DNA of 64,000 nucleotides from HK1 sp965202735 (GTDB taxonomy: Bacteria > Pseudomonadota > Gammaproteobacteria > HK1). This document shows, piece by piece, positions 17,469 to 26,262 of this stretch. Positions within the stretch are counted from its first letter, which is position 1. Each line of letters opens with the position of its first letter. The position numbers and the translations under genes were made by a program. The stretch lies in the NCBI GenBank assembly GCA_965202735.1, contig OZ241844.1:1-64000 (forward strand), in the 5' to 3' direction. The notes under the pieces are model-generated. The model saw only the letters and a program-made list of their open reading frames with translations, was not told where the DNA came from and made no database searches.

Positions 17469-17570
17469 GAGCCGATCGAGGGGGCGCCTTGCCTTCGTTC
17501 GCGGGGGCGGGACATCCTCGCTCCCGGGGCGCCGCGAACCGGGCGTACACCGGGAGGGGAGCGGAGATCG

Positions 17571-18944
17571 ATGCGGAGCGGGGAGATGCTCTGGGCGGCG
17601 CACGCGCTGACGGCCGAGGGCTGGCGGCGCGGCGTCCGGGTGGACATCGGAGGAGACGGCCGCATCGCCGCCGTCGAGGCCGGGCCGCCCGCGGGCGGGC
17701 ATCGCGTCGGCGTCCTCCTCCCCGCGCCGGCCAACCTGCACAGCCACGCCTTCCAGCGCGCCATGGCCGGGCTGACCGAGCGGCGGGGTCCCGACCCGCG
17801 CGACAGCTTCTGGACGTGGCGCCGGCTCATGTACCGCTTTCTCGATCGGCTCGGCCCCGACGAGCTGGAGACGATCACCGCATTCGCCCAGATGCAGATG
17901 CTGGAGGCCGGCTTCGCCGCGGTGGCGGAGTTCCACTACGTCCACCATCAGCCCGGCGGCGCGCCCTACGGCCGCCTCGCCGAGCTCTCCAGCCGCATCG
18001 CCGCCGCGGCGTCGGAGACGGGGATCGGCCTCACCCTGCTGCCGGTCTTCTACCGGCACGGCGGCTGCGGCGGCAGGCCGCTCGAGGGCGCGCAGCATCG
18101 CTTCGGCAACTCTCCGGAGCGCTTCGCCCGGCTCCGGGAGGAGGCGGACGCGGCGGTGCGGGCGCTGGACCCGGATGCGCGCACCGGGGTCGCCATCCAC
18201 TCGCTGCGGGCCGTCGACCCCGAAGGGCTCGCGTTCGCCACGGCGCTCGCGCCGCGGTCTCCGGTGCACATCCATGCCGCCGAGCAGACCGCGGAGGTCG
18301 AGGAGGTGGAGGCCTGCCTCGGGGCGCGCCCGGTCGAATGGCTGCTCGCCGGCGCCGGCGTGGACGAGCGGTGGTGCCTCGTCCACGCCACCCACCTGAC
18401 CCCGGAGGAGACGGCGGGGCTCGCCGCGAGCGGCGCGGTCGCGGGCCTGTGCCCGATCACCGAGGCGAGCCTCGGCGACGGGATCTTCGACGGCGCGCGC
18501 CACCAGGCGCGGGGCGGGAGGTTCGGAGTCGGCACGGACTCCAACATCCGCATCTCGCTCGCCGGGGAGCTCCGGATGCTGGAGTACTCCCAGCGCCTGC
18601 GCGACCGGGCCCGCGCGGTGCTCGCCCGGCCCGACGGGTCCACCGGGCGCACGCTCTTCGAGGCCGCGGCGCGGGGCGGCGCCCAGGCCGCGATGCGCGA
18701 CTCGGGAACGCTGGCGCCGGGACGGCTCGCCGACCTGGTGGCGCTCGACGCGGAGGCGGTGGACCTGGCCGGCCGGCGGGGCGACACGCTCCTCGACAGC
18801 TTCGTCTTCGCGGGCGGCGACGCGGCGATCACCGACGTCTGGTCGGCCGGCCGTCACGTGGTCGAGGAGGGCCGCCACGTGGGGCGCGACCGAATCACGC
18901 GCCGCTACGCGCGCACCCTGCACCGCCTGATGGAAGCCCTCTGA
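17571..18944 (+). CDS. hutF: Formimidoylglutamate deiminase
   Basis: The 457-residue amidohydrolase converts N-formimino-L-glutamate to N-formyl-L-glutamate and ammonia, the five-step histidine route. Visible motifs are PANLHSHAFQRAMAG (metal HxH and the HutF-typical FQRA), WTWRRLMYRF, VHIHAAEQ with nearby glutamates, and VGTDSNIRISL (metal Asp). The length is typical. HutF implies a downstream N-formylglutamate deformylase (HutG), which is not in the window. Confidence 0.94.
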   Translation: MRSGEMLWAAHALTAEGWRRGVRVDIGGDGRIAAVEAGPPAGGHRVGVLLPAPANLHSHAFQRAMAGLTERRGPDPRDSFWTWRRLMYRFLDRLGPDELETITAFAQMQMLEAGFAAVAEFHYVHHQPGGAPYGRLAELSSRIAAAASETGIGLTLLPVFYRHGGCGGRPLEGAQHRFGNSPERFARLREEADAAVRALDPDARTGVAIHSLRAVDPEGLAFATALAPRSPVHIHAAEQTAEVEEVEACLGARPVEWLLAGAGVDERWCLVHATHLTPEETAGLAASGAVAGLCPITEASLGDGIFDGARHQARGGRFGVGTDSNIRISLAGELRMLEYSQRLRDRARAVLARPDGSTGRTLFEAAARGGAQAAMRDSGTLAPGRLADLVALDAEAVDLAGRRGDTLLDSFVFAGGDAAITDVWSAGRHVVEEGRHVGRDRITRRYARTLHRLMEAL

Positions 18945-19041
18945 CGCTCGCCGGCGCGCATCATGCATGTGCGGCAATTCCCGCCGGGCGGCCGGGCCCG
19001 GGTAGACTCGGCCGCGTCGACCGCCGCCGCGGCGCCCGCCG

Positions 19042-19641
19042 ATGCCGATGCCGTCCACCCGAAGGTTTCCCGCCCCGGTGCGCGAGGCGATGGCCGCCTC
19101 CGGCGCCGCCGCGACCTGCATCCCCGTGGCGCTCGACGGCGGCGCCCCGGAGGCCGCGTTCTTCGTCAGCCTCGCAGGCCCCGAGAGCAGGGCGGATCGC
19201 AGGGTCCTCCGCAAGTGGCGCGGCCCGCTCTCCCTCGGGCTCGACAGCGACGTCATCGAGACCGTCCACGGTGCGGTGGTGGTGCTCCGTCCCGAGGTGC
19301 ACACCGGACCGTTCGACCCGTTCGCGTGCGAGATCCTGTTCACCCCGGGCGAGGGTGGAACGCACTTCGAGGCGCTGGACCTGCTCTCGCGGCAGCCGCG
19401 CCTCACCTGGTTCTTCGGCGCCCGGGGCTTCGAGATCATCCGCACCCAGCAGCATCCGCTCGACGACGGGCAGCGCGGCGAGTTCGCCGAGCTGCTGAAG
19501 AAGGCGCTGCGCCACGACGCCATGACCCGGATGACCGCCCGCTACGACGGCCGCGCCGCCCTCTCGGAGGTGGCGAGCCACTACACGCTGCGCACCGAGG
19601 CGCGCCGGGCGCCGCCGCCGGCCGGGAAGCCGGCGGGCTGA
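19042..19641 (+). CDS. Hypothetical protein
   Basis: I do not recognise this 199-residue protein. It looks genuine: its composition is balanced between acidic, basic and aromatic residues, with conserved-looking stretches GPLSLGLDSDVIETVHGA, EILFTPGEGGTHFEAL and TWFFGARGFEIIRTQ. No membrane segment or signal peptide is visible. It follows hutF on the same strand by 98 bp. Codon use is like its neighbours. The GC-rich C-terminus (after about residue 185) is low complexity. Confidence 0.6.
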   Translation: MPMPSTRRFPAPVREAMAASGAAATCIPVALDGGAPEAAFFVSLAGPESRADRRVLRKWRGPLSLGLDSDVIETVHGAVVVLRPEVHTGPFDPFACEILFTPGEGGTHFEALDLLSRQPRLTWFFGARGFEIIRTQQHPLDDGQRGEFAELLKKALRHDAMTRMTARYDGRAALSEVASHYTLRTEARRAPPPAGKPAG

Positions 19642-19649
19642 AGGCGCCA

Positions 19650-19770
19650 CGTCCCGGATGTCATGGACGGGTACACGCCCGGTTTGCGAGATCCTTCGCT
19701 TCCGGTCCCGGGAGACCCCGCGATCGAGGACATCCCGCACTCGTTCGCGAGGGGCGGGACCTCCTCGTTC
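19650..19770 (+). repeat. Degenerate family F repeat, copy 3
   Basis: gggtacacgcccggtttgcg .. ccggtcccgggagaccc .. ttcgcgaggggcgggacc aligns with 14515-14640 at roughly three quarters identity by eye. Confidence 0.45.
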
Positions 19771-19891
19771 TCGCGGGCACCACGAATCGCACGCACCCCC
19801 CTCCAGGACAGCCGCGGATGATCGTCATTGAGACCCGGTGGCCGCAGGCATAGACTGCGCGCCACCCGCACCCACCGAGCGGGCCTCCTGC

Positions 19892-20533
19892 ATGCCCGAG
19901 GCCGACATGGACCACGTCTTCATCTACTGGGACAACTCGAACATCTTCCACGAGGCGCAACGTCTGGCCGGGGAGCTGGAACAGGGGCCGGACGCCCGCT
20001 TTCGCGTGCGGATCCACTTCGAGAACCTGTTCCGTCTCGCCCACGCCGATCGCCCGGTGCGGAAGGCGCTGGCGGCGGGCTCCGTGCCTCCGGAGCTGCG
20101 CCAGTTGTGGAACCGCGTGGAGAGCGGAGGAGTGGAGGTTCATCTGTTCGACCGCGGCACCCCCCACCGGGGCGAGCAGGACGTTCCCGACCGGGTGCTG
20201 CAGTTGCGGATGCTCGAAGACGCCCTGGACTACAACGGCGACCCCGGCATCGTGGCGCTGCTGACCGGGGACGGCGCCGGCTACCTTGAAGGCACCGGCT
20301 TCCACAGCACTCTGGAGCGGATGCACAGGCGCGGCTGGCGGGTGGAGATCCTGTCGTGGGCGCATTCCACGAACCAGCGCATGCGCAGGTGGGCCGAGGC
20401 GAACGGGATCTTCGTTTCCCTGGACGACTTCTACCAGGCGATTACGTTCATGACGCCGTCCCGGCCCGGGTTCGAGCTTGCGGCCGGGCGGGCTCCGGCC
20501 GACCCGGATCTTTCCCGTCGGCGCCTGTCCTGA
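19892..20533 (+). CDS. NYN-domain (PIN-like) RNase family protein
   Basis: The 213-residue protein has a NYN core: VFIYWDNSNIFHEAQ at the N-terminus gives the first acidic residue and Asn, LRMLEDALDY the middle, and IVALLTGDGAGYL the third acidic pair, followed by GWRVEILSWAHSTNQRMRRWA. NYN domains are PIN-like, metal-dependent nucleases acting on RNA. ATG 19892 is preferred; 19907 is possible. It overlaps nothing and lies 27 bp before the VOC gene. The target RNA is unknown. Confidence 0.75.
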   Translation: MPEADMDHVFIYWDNSNIFHEAQRLAGELEQGPDARFRVRIHFENLFRLAHADRPVRKALAAGSVPPELRQLWNRVESGGVEVHLFDRGTPHRGEQDVPDRVLQLRMLEDALDYNGDPGIVALLTGDGAGYLEGTGFHSTLERMHRRGWRVEILSWAHSTNQRMRRWAEANGIFVSLDDFYQAITFMTPSRPGFELAAGRAPADPDLSRRRLS

Positions 20534-20559
20534 GCTCCGGAACCATATCGACCCCGCCG

Positions 20560-21366
20560 ATGCGCTTCGACCCTCCTTCCCAGGATGTGGGCAACATCGT
20601 CTTCTTCGAGCACGTGAACCTCACCGTCCCGGACCAGGAGGCCGCGACCGACTTCTACCTCGACGGGCTCGGGCTCACCCGGGACCCGTACCTGATGGTC
20701 GGCACCCGCAACATGTGGGTGAACTGCGGCCGGCAGCAGTTCCACCTGCCCCGAGGGGAGCCGCAGCGATTCCGCGGGGTGATGGGTCTGGTGGTGCCGG
20801 ACCTCGCCGCGCTGGAGGCCCGGCTGCGCAACGTTTCGGAGCGGCTCGGCGGGACGCGGTTCTCGTGGCGGCGAAGGCGCGGCCATGCCGACGTGACCTG
20901 TCCGTGGGGCAACCGGTTCCGGGTGCACGCGGCGGGCGGCGCGCACGGCGGACCGCTCGGCATTCCCTACCTGGAGATGCCGATCGCGAAGGGCGCGGCG
21001 GCGGGCGTGGCGCGGTTCTACCGCACGGTGATGGGCGCTCCGGCCACGGTCCGGGACGGGGCGGCGCGCGTGATCGTGGGCCCCGGGCAGAGCCTCGTGT
21101 TCCGGGAAGGGGCAGGGCACGACGCCGGGTACGACGGCCACCACCTGGCAATCTACGTCGCCGACTTCTCCGGCCCCTACCGCGCGCTGGCCGAACGCGG
21201 CCTCGTCACCCGCGAGGACAACCCGCACCAGTACCGGTTCGTCGACATCGTGGCGCCGCGGGGGAAGAAGGCGCTGTTCTCGATCGAGCACGAAGTGCGG
21301 AGCCTCCACCACCCGCTGTACCAGCGTCCGCTCGTGAACCGCGCGGGAGACGAGCGGCTGCCCTGA
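20560..21366 (+). CDS. VOC (glyoxalase/bleomycin-resistance fold) protein
   Basis: The 268-residue protein has two VOC modules: FEHVNLTVPDQEAATDFYLDGLGL in the first and IPYLEMPIAKGAAAGVARFYR with HHLAIYVADFSGPY in the second. A metal-binding or dioxygenase-like role is possible, but no substrate can be assigned. The start ATG 20560 comes from family fit. It is convergent with the ChaC-like gene. Confidence 0.7.
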   Translation: MRFDPPSQDVGNIVFFEHVNLTVPDQEAATDFYLDGLGLTRDPYLMVGTRNMWVNCGRQQFHLPRGEPQRFRGVMGLVVPDLAALEARLRNVSERLGGTRFSWRRRRGHADVTCPWGNRFRVHAAGGAHGGPLGIPYLEMPIAKGAAAGVARFYRTVMGAPATVRDGAARVIVGPGQSLVFREGAGHDAGYDGHHLAIYVADFSGPYRALAERGLVTREDNPHQYRFVDIVAPRGKKALFSIEHEVRSLHHPLYQRPLVNRAGDERLP

Positions 21367-21407
21367 ATCGATGGGTGATGGGCCGCGTCCCCCCGGCTCG
21401 CGGCCGC

Positions 21408-21941
21408 TCAGCCCGCCTCTTCCGCTTCGCGCGCCAGGCGTTCGAGCGCGAATACGTGGGGGTCGTCGATCGCCAGCTCCCGCAGCGCCGCCGCCAGCTC
21501 CCGCAGGTAGTCGATGTTGGCGCCGCTCGGCCCGGCCGCGCGGCGTATCTGCTCGACCATGTCGTCCACCGGGGCGGGACCGAGCCAGGCGCGGTTGCCG
21601 GCCGGTGCGATGTAGACGACTCCGTCGCAGGCGTCGCCGGAGCGGAGCTCCAGCCGCACCGCATGGCGCTCGTAGCCGTTCTTCTCCCGGTGGTCGAGCC
21701 CCGCGAACGTCGCCTGCACGGCCGATTCGTCGACGAGATAGGCCATGCCCCCGCACCATTCGCCGGGGTCGGGGACGAGGGTGACGACGCGCCCCGGCGC
21801 GTGCGGAACCCCGCGGTGATCGTGCGAGCCCTGCCAGAAACGCCGCGTCCAGCCCCGGACGCGCGCGGTCCGCCGCTCGCGAAACGGGATGTCGGGACGC
21901 CAGATGAGCGACCCGTAGCCGAATACCCACACGCCGTCCAT
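21408..21941 (-). CDS. ChaC-like gamma-glutamylcyclotransferase
   Basis: The 177-residue protein starts MDGVWVFGYGSLIWRPDI, the substrate-binding YGSLIW motif of the GGCT/ChaC family, and continues with ATFAGLDHREKNGYERHAV, which contains the catalytic Glu region. ChaC enzymes split glutathione to 5-oxoproline and Cys-Gly. Its ATG is formed at the very end of repeat B copy 4 (the last A of the repeat plus TG), so the natural promoter and ribosome-binding site have been replaced by the repeat. Confidence 0.85.
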   Translation of the reverse strand: MDGVWVFGYGSLIWRPDIPFRERRTARVRGWTRRFWQGSHDHRGVPHAPGRVVTLVPDPGEWCGGMAYLVDESAVQATFAGLDHREKNGYERHAVRLELRSGDACDGVVYIAPAGNRAWLGPAPVDDMVEQIRRAAGPSGANIDYLRELAAALRELAIDDPHVFALERLAREAEEAG

Positions 21942-22143
21942 TTGCCGTGAAAGTACTCCGGGATTCGGCGCAACGCATCCTGTGTGCCGCCGGTCGGCGG
22001 CACCGGGCGTTCACACCTTGTGGCGCTCCTGTTGCGGACTGCGACCGGCAGGCGACCCCGATGTAGCCCGAAGTCCGCCCGCGCGGCGAGCACCGATTTT
22101 CATTCTACGGGGTGGTCCGGCACGGAGGCGACCATGAGCGTTT
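21941..22143 (-). repeat. Family B 203-bp repeat, copy 4
   Basis: Same length as the other copies but more diverged. Oriented toward the ChaC-like gene, with its final base in the start codon. Bases 22144-22296 after it hold no gene I can support. Confidence 0.82.
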
Positions 22144-22296
22144 CGCCGGCTCGCCGCACCCCTGGCCCACCGGCAGGACCGCGGCGCGGATGCGGGGTCG
22201 CGGACCACGAGCCGGGGCGCACCGTGTCTCCCGGCGTCCTTGCGGACAGGCATTCGGCCTTGAGACAGGGCGTAGAGTGCGTCTCCCGGCGTCGTT

Positions 22297-23028
22297 TCAG
22301 CCCTCCCGCAGCGCCGCCTCCGCGGCCCGCAGCACCCGCTCGTTGTCGTAGCGGCCGAGCGCCGCGCGCGCGGCGTCGATGTCGCTCCTCCGGGCGACGA
22401 CCCGCTCCAGCAGCAGCGGCATCGCCCGGGTCACGTTGTCGACGATGGTGACCGTCGCGGTCTTCGCGGTGCGGGACATCGGGTTGAGGTCGACGGTGAT
22501 CACGCGCTTTGCGGACCGCACCAGCGCCCGGCACCGATCCCCGTCCTCCAGCGGCACGAAGACCACGTCCGCGGCGTGGATGCCGTCCGGGTGCACGAAG
22601 CGCCGGTTGGAGTCGATGTGCTCCAGCACCGCGTGCCTGGTGGGCAGCAGCACTTCGGGTGCGCCGTGGGCCAGCATGTGCGAGCGGATCGCGCGTTCGC
22701 GCTCCTTCGAGGCGTGGAAGACGTTGACCTCCAGCGGCGCCGCGACGGCCGCCGCGAGCGCGACGAGCTCCCCGGGAACGAGCGCCGCCGCGTTGCCGTT
22801 CACCGACACCACCGGACGCCCGGAGGCGACCAGCATCGCCGCCGCCGCGTCGATCGCCTCCAGCGCGAAGTCGCGGGTGCGCTCGCCGAGCAGGTAGTCG
22901 AACGCCTCGCCCCGGCCGTGCGCGACGAGCCCGTGGATCGAGGCGACTCCCTTTTCCACGCCGGCGACGATCGCGTCGCGGGTGCGCAGCGACGCGTAGC
23001 GGGGATGGGTCGCCGGGACGTCGGTCAC
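22297..23028 (-). CDS. 4-phosphopantoate--beta-alanine ligase (archaeal-type phosphopantothenate synthetase)
   Basis: The 243-residue protein matches the archaeal PPS family (formerly DUF137): HPRYASLRTRDAIVAGVEKG at the N-terminus, VSVNGNAAALVPGE, EVNVFHASKERERAI, then IDSNRRFVHPDGIHAADVV and ITVDLNPMSRTAKTATVTIVDN. It joins 4-phosphopantoate and beta-alanine with ATP to give 4'-phosphopantothenate. The GTG start at 23028 has an excellent upstream GGGGAGGAGG. The pantoate kinase that makes its substrate is immediately upstream (44 bp). The pair replaces bacterial PanC plus PanK in archaea; its role here is inferred. Confidence 0.85.
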   Translation of the reverse strand: MTDVPATHPRYASLRTRDAIVAGVEKGVASIHGLVAHGRGEAFDYLLGERTRDFALEAIDAAAAMLVASGRPVVSVNGNAAALVPGELVALAAAVAAPLEVNVFHASKERERAIRSHMLAHGAPEVLLPTRHAVLEHIDSNRRFVHPDGIHAADVVFVPLEDGDRCRALVRSAKRVITVDLNPMSRTAKTATVTIVDNVTRAMPLLLERVVARRSDIDAARAALGRYDNERVLRAAEAALREG

Positions 23029-23072
23029 CGCACGCCTCCTCCCCGCCGCCGCGGCGACGCCCCGCGCGGCGC

Positions 23073-23906
23073 TCACTCCAGCACCCTCGCCCGATGCCGG
23101 GTGAGGCCTGTTTCCTTCGCCCCCTCGAACGCGGCGGTGGCGAACACCGCGTTGCCGAGCATGATCATCGACGCCGCGCCGCCGTCCGCCTCGACCTCGT
23201 CGATGATGCGCCGGACCTCGGGGTGGCGCAGCAGGCCGCTCTCGACGGAGAACCGCCTGGCGACGGCGATGTACTCGCCGAACGCCGCCACCCCCCGGGC
23301 GGCAAGCCGCGCGATGTCGGCGAGCGCGGCGTCGGCGGCCGCGTTGATGCGGGCGGCGTGTCCGGGGTCGCCGATGATCTCGCGGGTCACGATCGGGCTG
23401 AAATACCGGTAGAACACCGCCTGCTCGGGGACCGGCAAGGCGACCGCCGCGAGCGGGTCGCCGGGCACGAGCTTGGCGAGGCAGCCGCCGTGAAGCTGCC
23501 CGCAGACGTCGCCGAGCCCGGTGAGGTTCACCACTTCCGCGACGTGGGCGGCCATGCCGAGCGCGCGATCGTCGAGCCCCAGCTCCAGTCCGGCGTTCAG
23601 CGCATACGCGGTGGCGAGCGCCGACGCCCCGCTCAGCCCGAAGCCGCCGCTCAGCGGAAGGGGGCTCTCCAGCGCGACCCGGACCGGCCGCCGCACGAGC
23701 GCTTCCGCCACGTGGCGCACCGTCGGGAAATCGAAGATCTCGCCGTTGAACGAGACCTCGGTCGCCGGGGCTTCCCTCACCGCCGCGGTCACCCCCTGCG
23801 CCACCGTGAACCCCATGCCCAGCGAGTGCATCCGCCGCGGGTCGTCGTCGCGGACGATCCGGAACACGCCCGAGACGTTGCCGGGCGCGAATGCCGTGGC
23901 CTTCAT
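23073..23906 (-). CDS. Pantoate kinase (GHMP superfamily)
   Basis: The 277-residue GHMP kinase starts MKATAFAPGNVSGVFRI and has the phosphate loop PLPLSGGFGLSGASALATA, then VVNLTGLGDVCGQLHGG, the pattern of archaeal pantoate kinase. It phosphorylates pantoate to 4-phosphopantoate. Its ATG overlaps the hyuA stop by 4 bp (ATGA at 23903-23906), so it is translationally coupled to a hydantoinase subunit. The tandem with the ligase downstream makes the assignment much firmer than the GHMP fold alone. Confidence 0.82.
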   Translation of the reverse strand: MKATAFAPGNVSGVFRIVRDDDPRRMHSLGMGFTVAQGVTAAVREAPATEVSFNGEIFDFPTVRHVAEALVRRPVRVALESPLPLSGGFGLSGASALATAYALNAGLELGLDDRALGMAAHVAEVVNLTGLGDVCGQLHGGCLAKLVPGDPLAAVALPVPEQAVFYRYFSPIVTREIIGDPGHAARINAAADAALADIARLAARGVAAFGEYIAVARRFSVESGLLRHPEVRRIIDEVEADGGAASMIMLGNAVFATAAFEGAKETGLTRHRARVLE

Positions 23907-26212
23907 GGGTCGGGACGCGCGAGCACGAGGTTGCCTCTCCCGTCGACCCGTGCCCGTACCCCCGGCGGCACGAGGCAGGTCGAGTCGTACTCCTCGACGA
24001 TGCACGGCCCTTCGCCGCCGCCGGCAAGCGCCGCGCGCGCGACCACCGGGGTGTCGATCCACCCGTGCGTGCGCCCGAAGTACGCCCGCCGCGAGCGGGT
24101 CGCGGCCTCGCGTTCGCCGAGGCGCGGCCGCTCCCCCGGCCGGTCGGCGGGATGCCGAGAGCGGGGAGCGGCGTCGCGTTCGTCGAGGCGCGGCCGCTCC
24201 CCCGGCCGATCGGCGGGGTGCCGAGAGCGGGTCGCGGTCTCGCATTCGTCGAGGCGCGGCCGCTCCTCCGGCCGGTCGGCGGGGTGCCGGTCACCGGAAG
24301 CGGCCTCGCGGCCATGGAAGCGCAGCCGTTCCGGCATCCGGGGCCGCTCGTCGAGGCCCCGGCCCAGCACCTGCGCGGTCACCAGCTCCACCGGCTCCGC
24401 CGCGCCGGCCCGGTGCCCGTAGGTCCGCTCGTGCTCGCGGCCGAACGACTCCGCCAGGGCGTCGAGCGCCGCACGGTCGATCCGCGCCGCGGGCACCGGG
24501 ACCTCCAGCTCGTAGATCTGCCCCTGGTAGTGCAGCATCGCGCCGCGGGCGCAGGCCCGATGTTCGGCGTCGAATCCGTCGGCCGCGAGCTGCGCGTCGG
24601 CCTGCGCTTCGAGCTCGCGGTAGATCGCGTCGATCGAGGCCGGGTCGGCATCGCGGAGCACGCGTCGCACGGTGCGCGAGTAGTGGTGCTCGATCTCCGC
24701 GTACAGCAGCCCGAAGGCCGAGAACAGGCCCGCCGCGGGCGGCACGACGATGGTCCGCATCCCGAGCTCCGCCGCCATCCCGGTCGCGAACAGCGCGCCG
24801 TTGCCTCCGAACGCGAACAGGGCGCAGTCGCGCGGGTCGCGCCCGCGTTCGGACGAGACGGCGCGGATGGCGCGGATCATGTTCGCGATGGCCACCTGCC
24901 GGGCCCCCCACGCGGCGTGCTCCGGCGTGAGCCCGAGCGGCCGGGCGACCGCGTCGGCCAGGGCCCGGCGGCTCGCCTCGGCGTCGATCGGGAGCTCGCC
25001 CCCGCACAGGAACGACGGGTTCAGGTGTCCGAGCGCCACGCTCGCGTCGGTCACCGTCGGCGCCTTCCCGCCGAGGCGGTAGCACACCGGGCCGGGCCGG
25101 GCCCCGGCGCTCCGCGGCCCCACCTGCATCGAGCCGCCGGCGTCGACGTGGACGATCGAGCCCCCGCCGGCCCCGACCTCCGCCAGATCGATGGCCGGCA
25201 CGTTCAGCAGGTAGCCGCCGCCGGTGAGCAGGCGCGAGCCGGCCATGATGCCCCCGCCCACCGAGTACTCGCGAGTGCGGGTGTACTCGCCGCGCTCGAT
25301 GAGCGACGCCTTGGCGGTGGTCCCGCCCATGTCGAAGCTGATGACGTTCTCGAGCCCGGACTGCCGGGCGATGGCGCGCGCGCCCACCACCCCGGCGGCG
25401 GGCCCCGACTCCACGATGTTGACGGGCTTCACCGCCGCCTCCGCCGCCGGGGTGAGGCCGCCGTTCGACTGCATGATGAGCAGGGGGGCGGCGACGCCGC
25501 GCGTGTCGAGTCCTTCGCGCAGGGCCTTCAGGTAGCGCTCCACGATGGGCAGCACGTAGGCGTTGACCACCGTGGTGGACGTGCGCTCGTACTCCTTGAT
25601 CTCGGGCAGCACGTCGAAGCTCGTGCAGCAGGGCAGGCCGGGCGCGAGCTCGGCGGCGACCCCGGCGACGAGGCGCTCGTGGACGGGGTTCGCGTAGGCG
25701 TTGACGAGGCAGACCGCGACCGCCTCCACGCCCTCGTCGAGCAGTCGCCGCACCGCCCGTCCCGCCTCGTCGCGCGCGAGCGGACGCACCACCTCGCCCG
25801 CCGCGTTCACCCGCTCGTCGACGACCGTCCGCAGGTAGCGCTCGACGAGCGGGGGCGGCTTCTCCCACGTGAGGTCGTAGAGCCGCGGCATCCGCAGGTT
25901 GCGCAGCTCCAGCACGTCGCGGAAGCCCTTGCTGGTGACGAGCCCCACCCGCGCCCCGGCGAGCTGGAGGATCGTGTTCGAGGCCACCGTGGTGGCGTGC
26001 ATGATCTCGGCGACGGAGTCCGGCGCCACCCCGTGCCGCGCGAATACCGACTCCAGTCCCTCGACGATGGCCAGCGCGTAGTTCTCGACGCTCGACGAGA
26101 CCTTCTTCGAGATGACGCCGCCGTCGCCGTCGAGCAGCACGATGTCGGTGAACGTGCCGCCGATGTCGACGCCGATGCGCCAGGCGGGCTTCAGGCGCTC
26201 CGGATCATTCAT
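23903..26212 (-). CDS. hyuA: Hydantoinase/oxoprolinase subunit A
   Basis: The 769-residue ASKHA-fold ATPase subunit starts MNDPERLKPAWRIGVDIGG, and the phosphate-1 motif continues TFTDIVLLDGDGG. Later come NTILQLAGARVGLVTSKGF and SFDMGGTTAKASLI. HyuA works with HyuB in ATP-dependent opening of 5-oxoproline or hydantoin rings or in ketone carboxylation. The C-terminal part holds an in-frame 66-bp tandem repeat (see 24124-24310) that makes the protein about 65-70 residues longer than usual. hyuB lies 1.8 kb away, beyond a divergently read gene and a repeat cluster. Confidence 0.9.
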   Translation of the reverse strand: MNDPERLKPAWRIGVDIGGTFTDIVLLDGDGGVISKKVSSSVENYALAIVEGLESVFARHGVAPDSVAEIMHATTVASNTILQLAGARVGLVTSKGFRDVLELRNLRMPRLYDLTWEKPPPLVERYLRTVVDERVNAAGEVVRPLARDEAGRAVRRLLDEGVEAVAVCLVNAYANPVHERLVAGVAAELAPGLPCCTSFDVLPEIKEYERTSTTVVNAYVLPIVERYLKALREGLDTRGVAAPLLIMQSNGGLTPAAEAAVKPVNIVESGPAAGVVGARAIARQSGLENVISFDMGGTTAKASLIERGEYTRTREYSVGGGIMAGSRLLTGGGYLLNVPAIDLAEVGAGGGSIVHVDAGGSMQVGPRSAGARPGPVCYRLGGKAPTVTDASVALGHLNPSFLCGGELPIDAEASRRALADAVARPLGLTPEHAAWGARQVAIANMIRAIRAVSSERGRDPRDCALFAFGGNGALFATGMAAELGMRTIVVPPAAGLFSAFGLLYAEIEHHYSRTVRRVLRDADPASIDAIYRELEAQADAQLAADGFDAEHRACARGAMLHYQGQIYELEVPVPAARIDRAALDALAESFGREHERTYGHRAGAAEPVELVTAQVLGRGLDERPRMPERLRFHGREAASGDRHPADRPEERPRLDECETATRSRHPADRPGERPRLDERDAAPRSRHPADRPGERPRLGEREAATRSRRAYFGRTHGWIDTPVVARAALAGGGEGPCIVEEYDSTCLVPPGVRARVDGRGNLVLARPDP
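24124..24310 (-). repeat. 66-bp tandem repeat inside hyuA
   Basis: Two full units (24124-24189 and 24190-24255) and most of a third follow each other in frame, encoding variants of SRHPADRPGERPRLDE plus a short acidic/basic linker. The repeat lies between the domain after RPRMPERLRF and the conserved tail RRAYFGRTHGW. Confidence 0.85.
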
Positions 26213-26262
26213 GAAACGATATTGACCGTAACCATGACGACCCCACATGGTCATGAAGCTGG

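Larger units (their letters stand above)
16444..17570. other. Repeat cluster between hutI and hutF
   Basis: No gene is seen in 1.1 kb. It contains D copy 2 (16470-16591), A copy 4 inverted (16605-16668), an E palindrome (about 16742-16775), B copy 2 (16808-17010), another E palindrome, F copy 2 inverted (17033-17165), a degenerate A, then A copy 5 split by C copy 1 (17258-17468). The A/E/F parts mirror the cluster before hutI. Confidence 0.75.

Noticed and set aside
24124..24310. Possible CRISPR-like array
   Set aside because: The units are contiguous 66-bp tandem repeats in frame inside hyuA, with no spacers and no cas genes.
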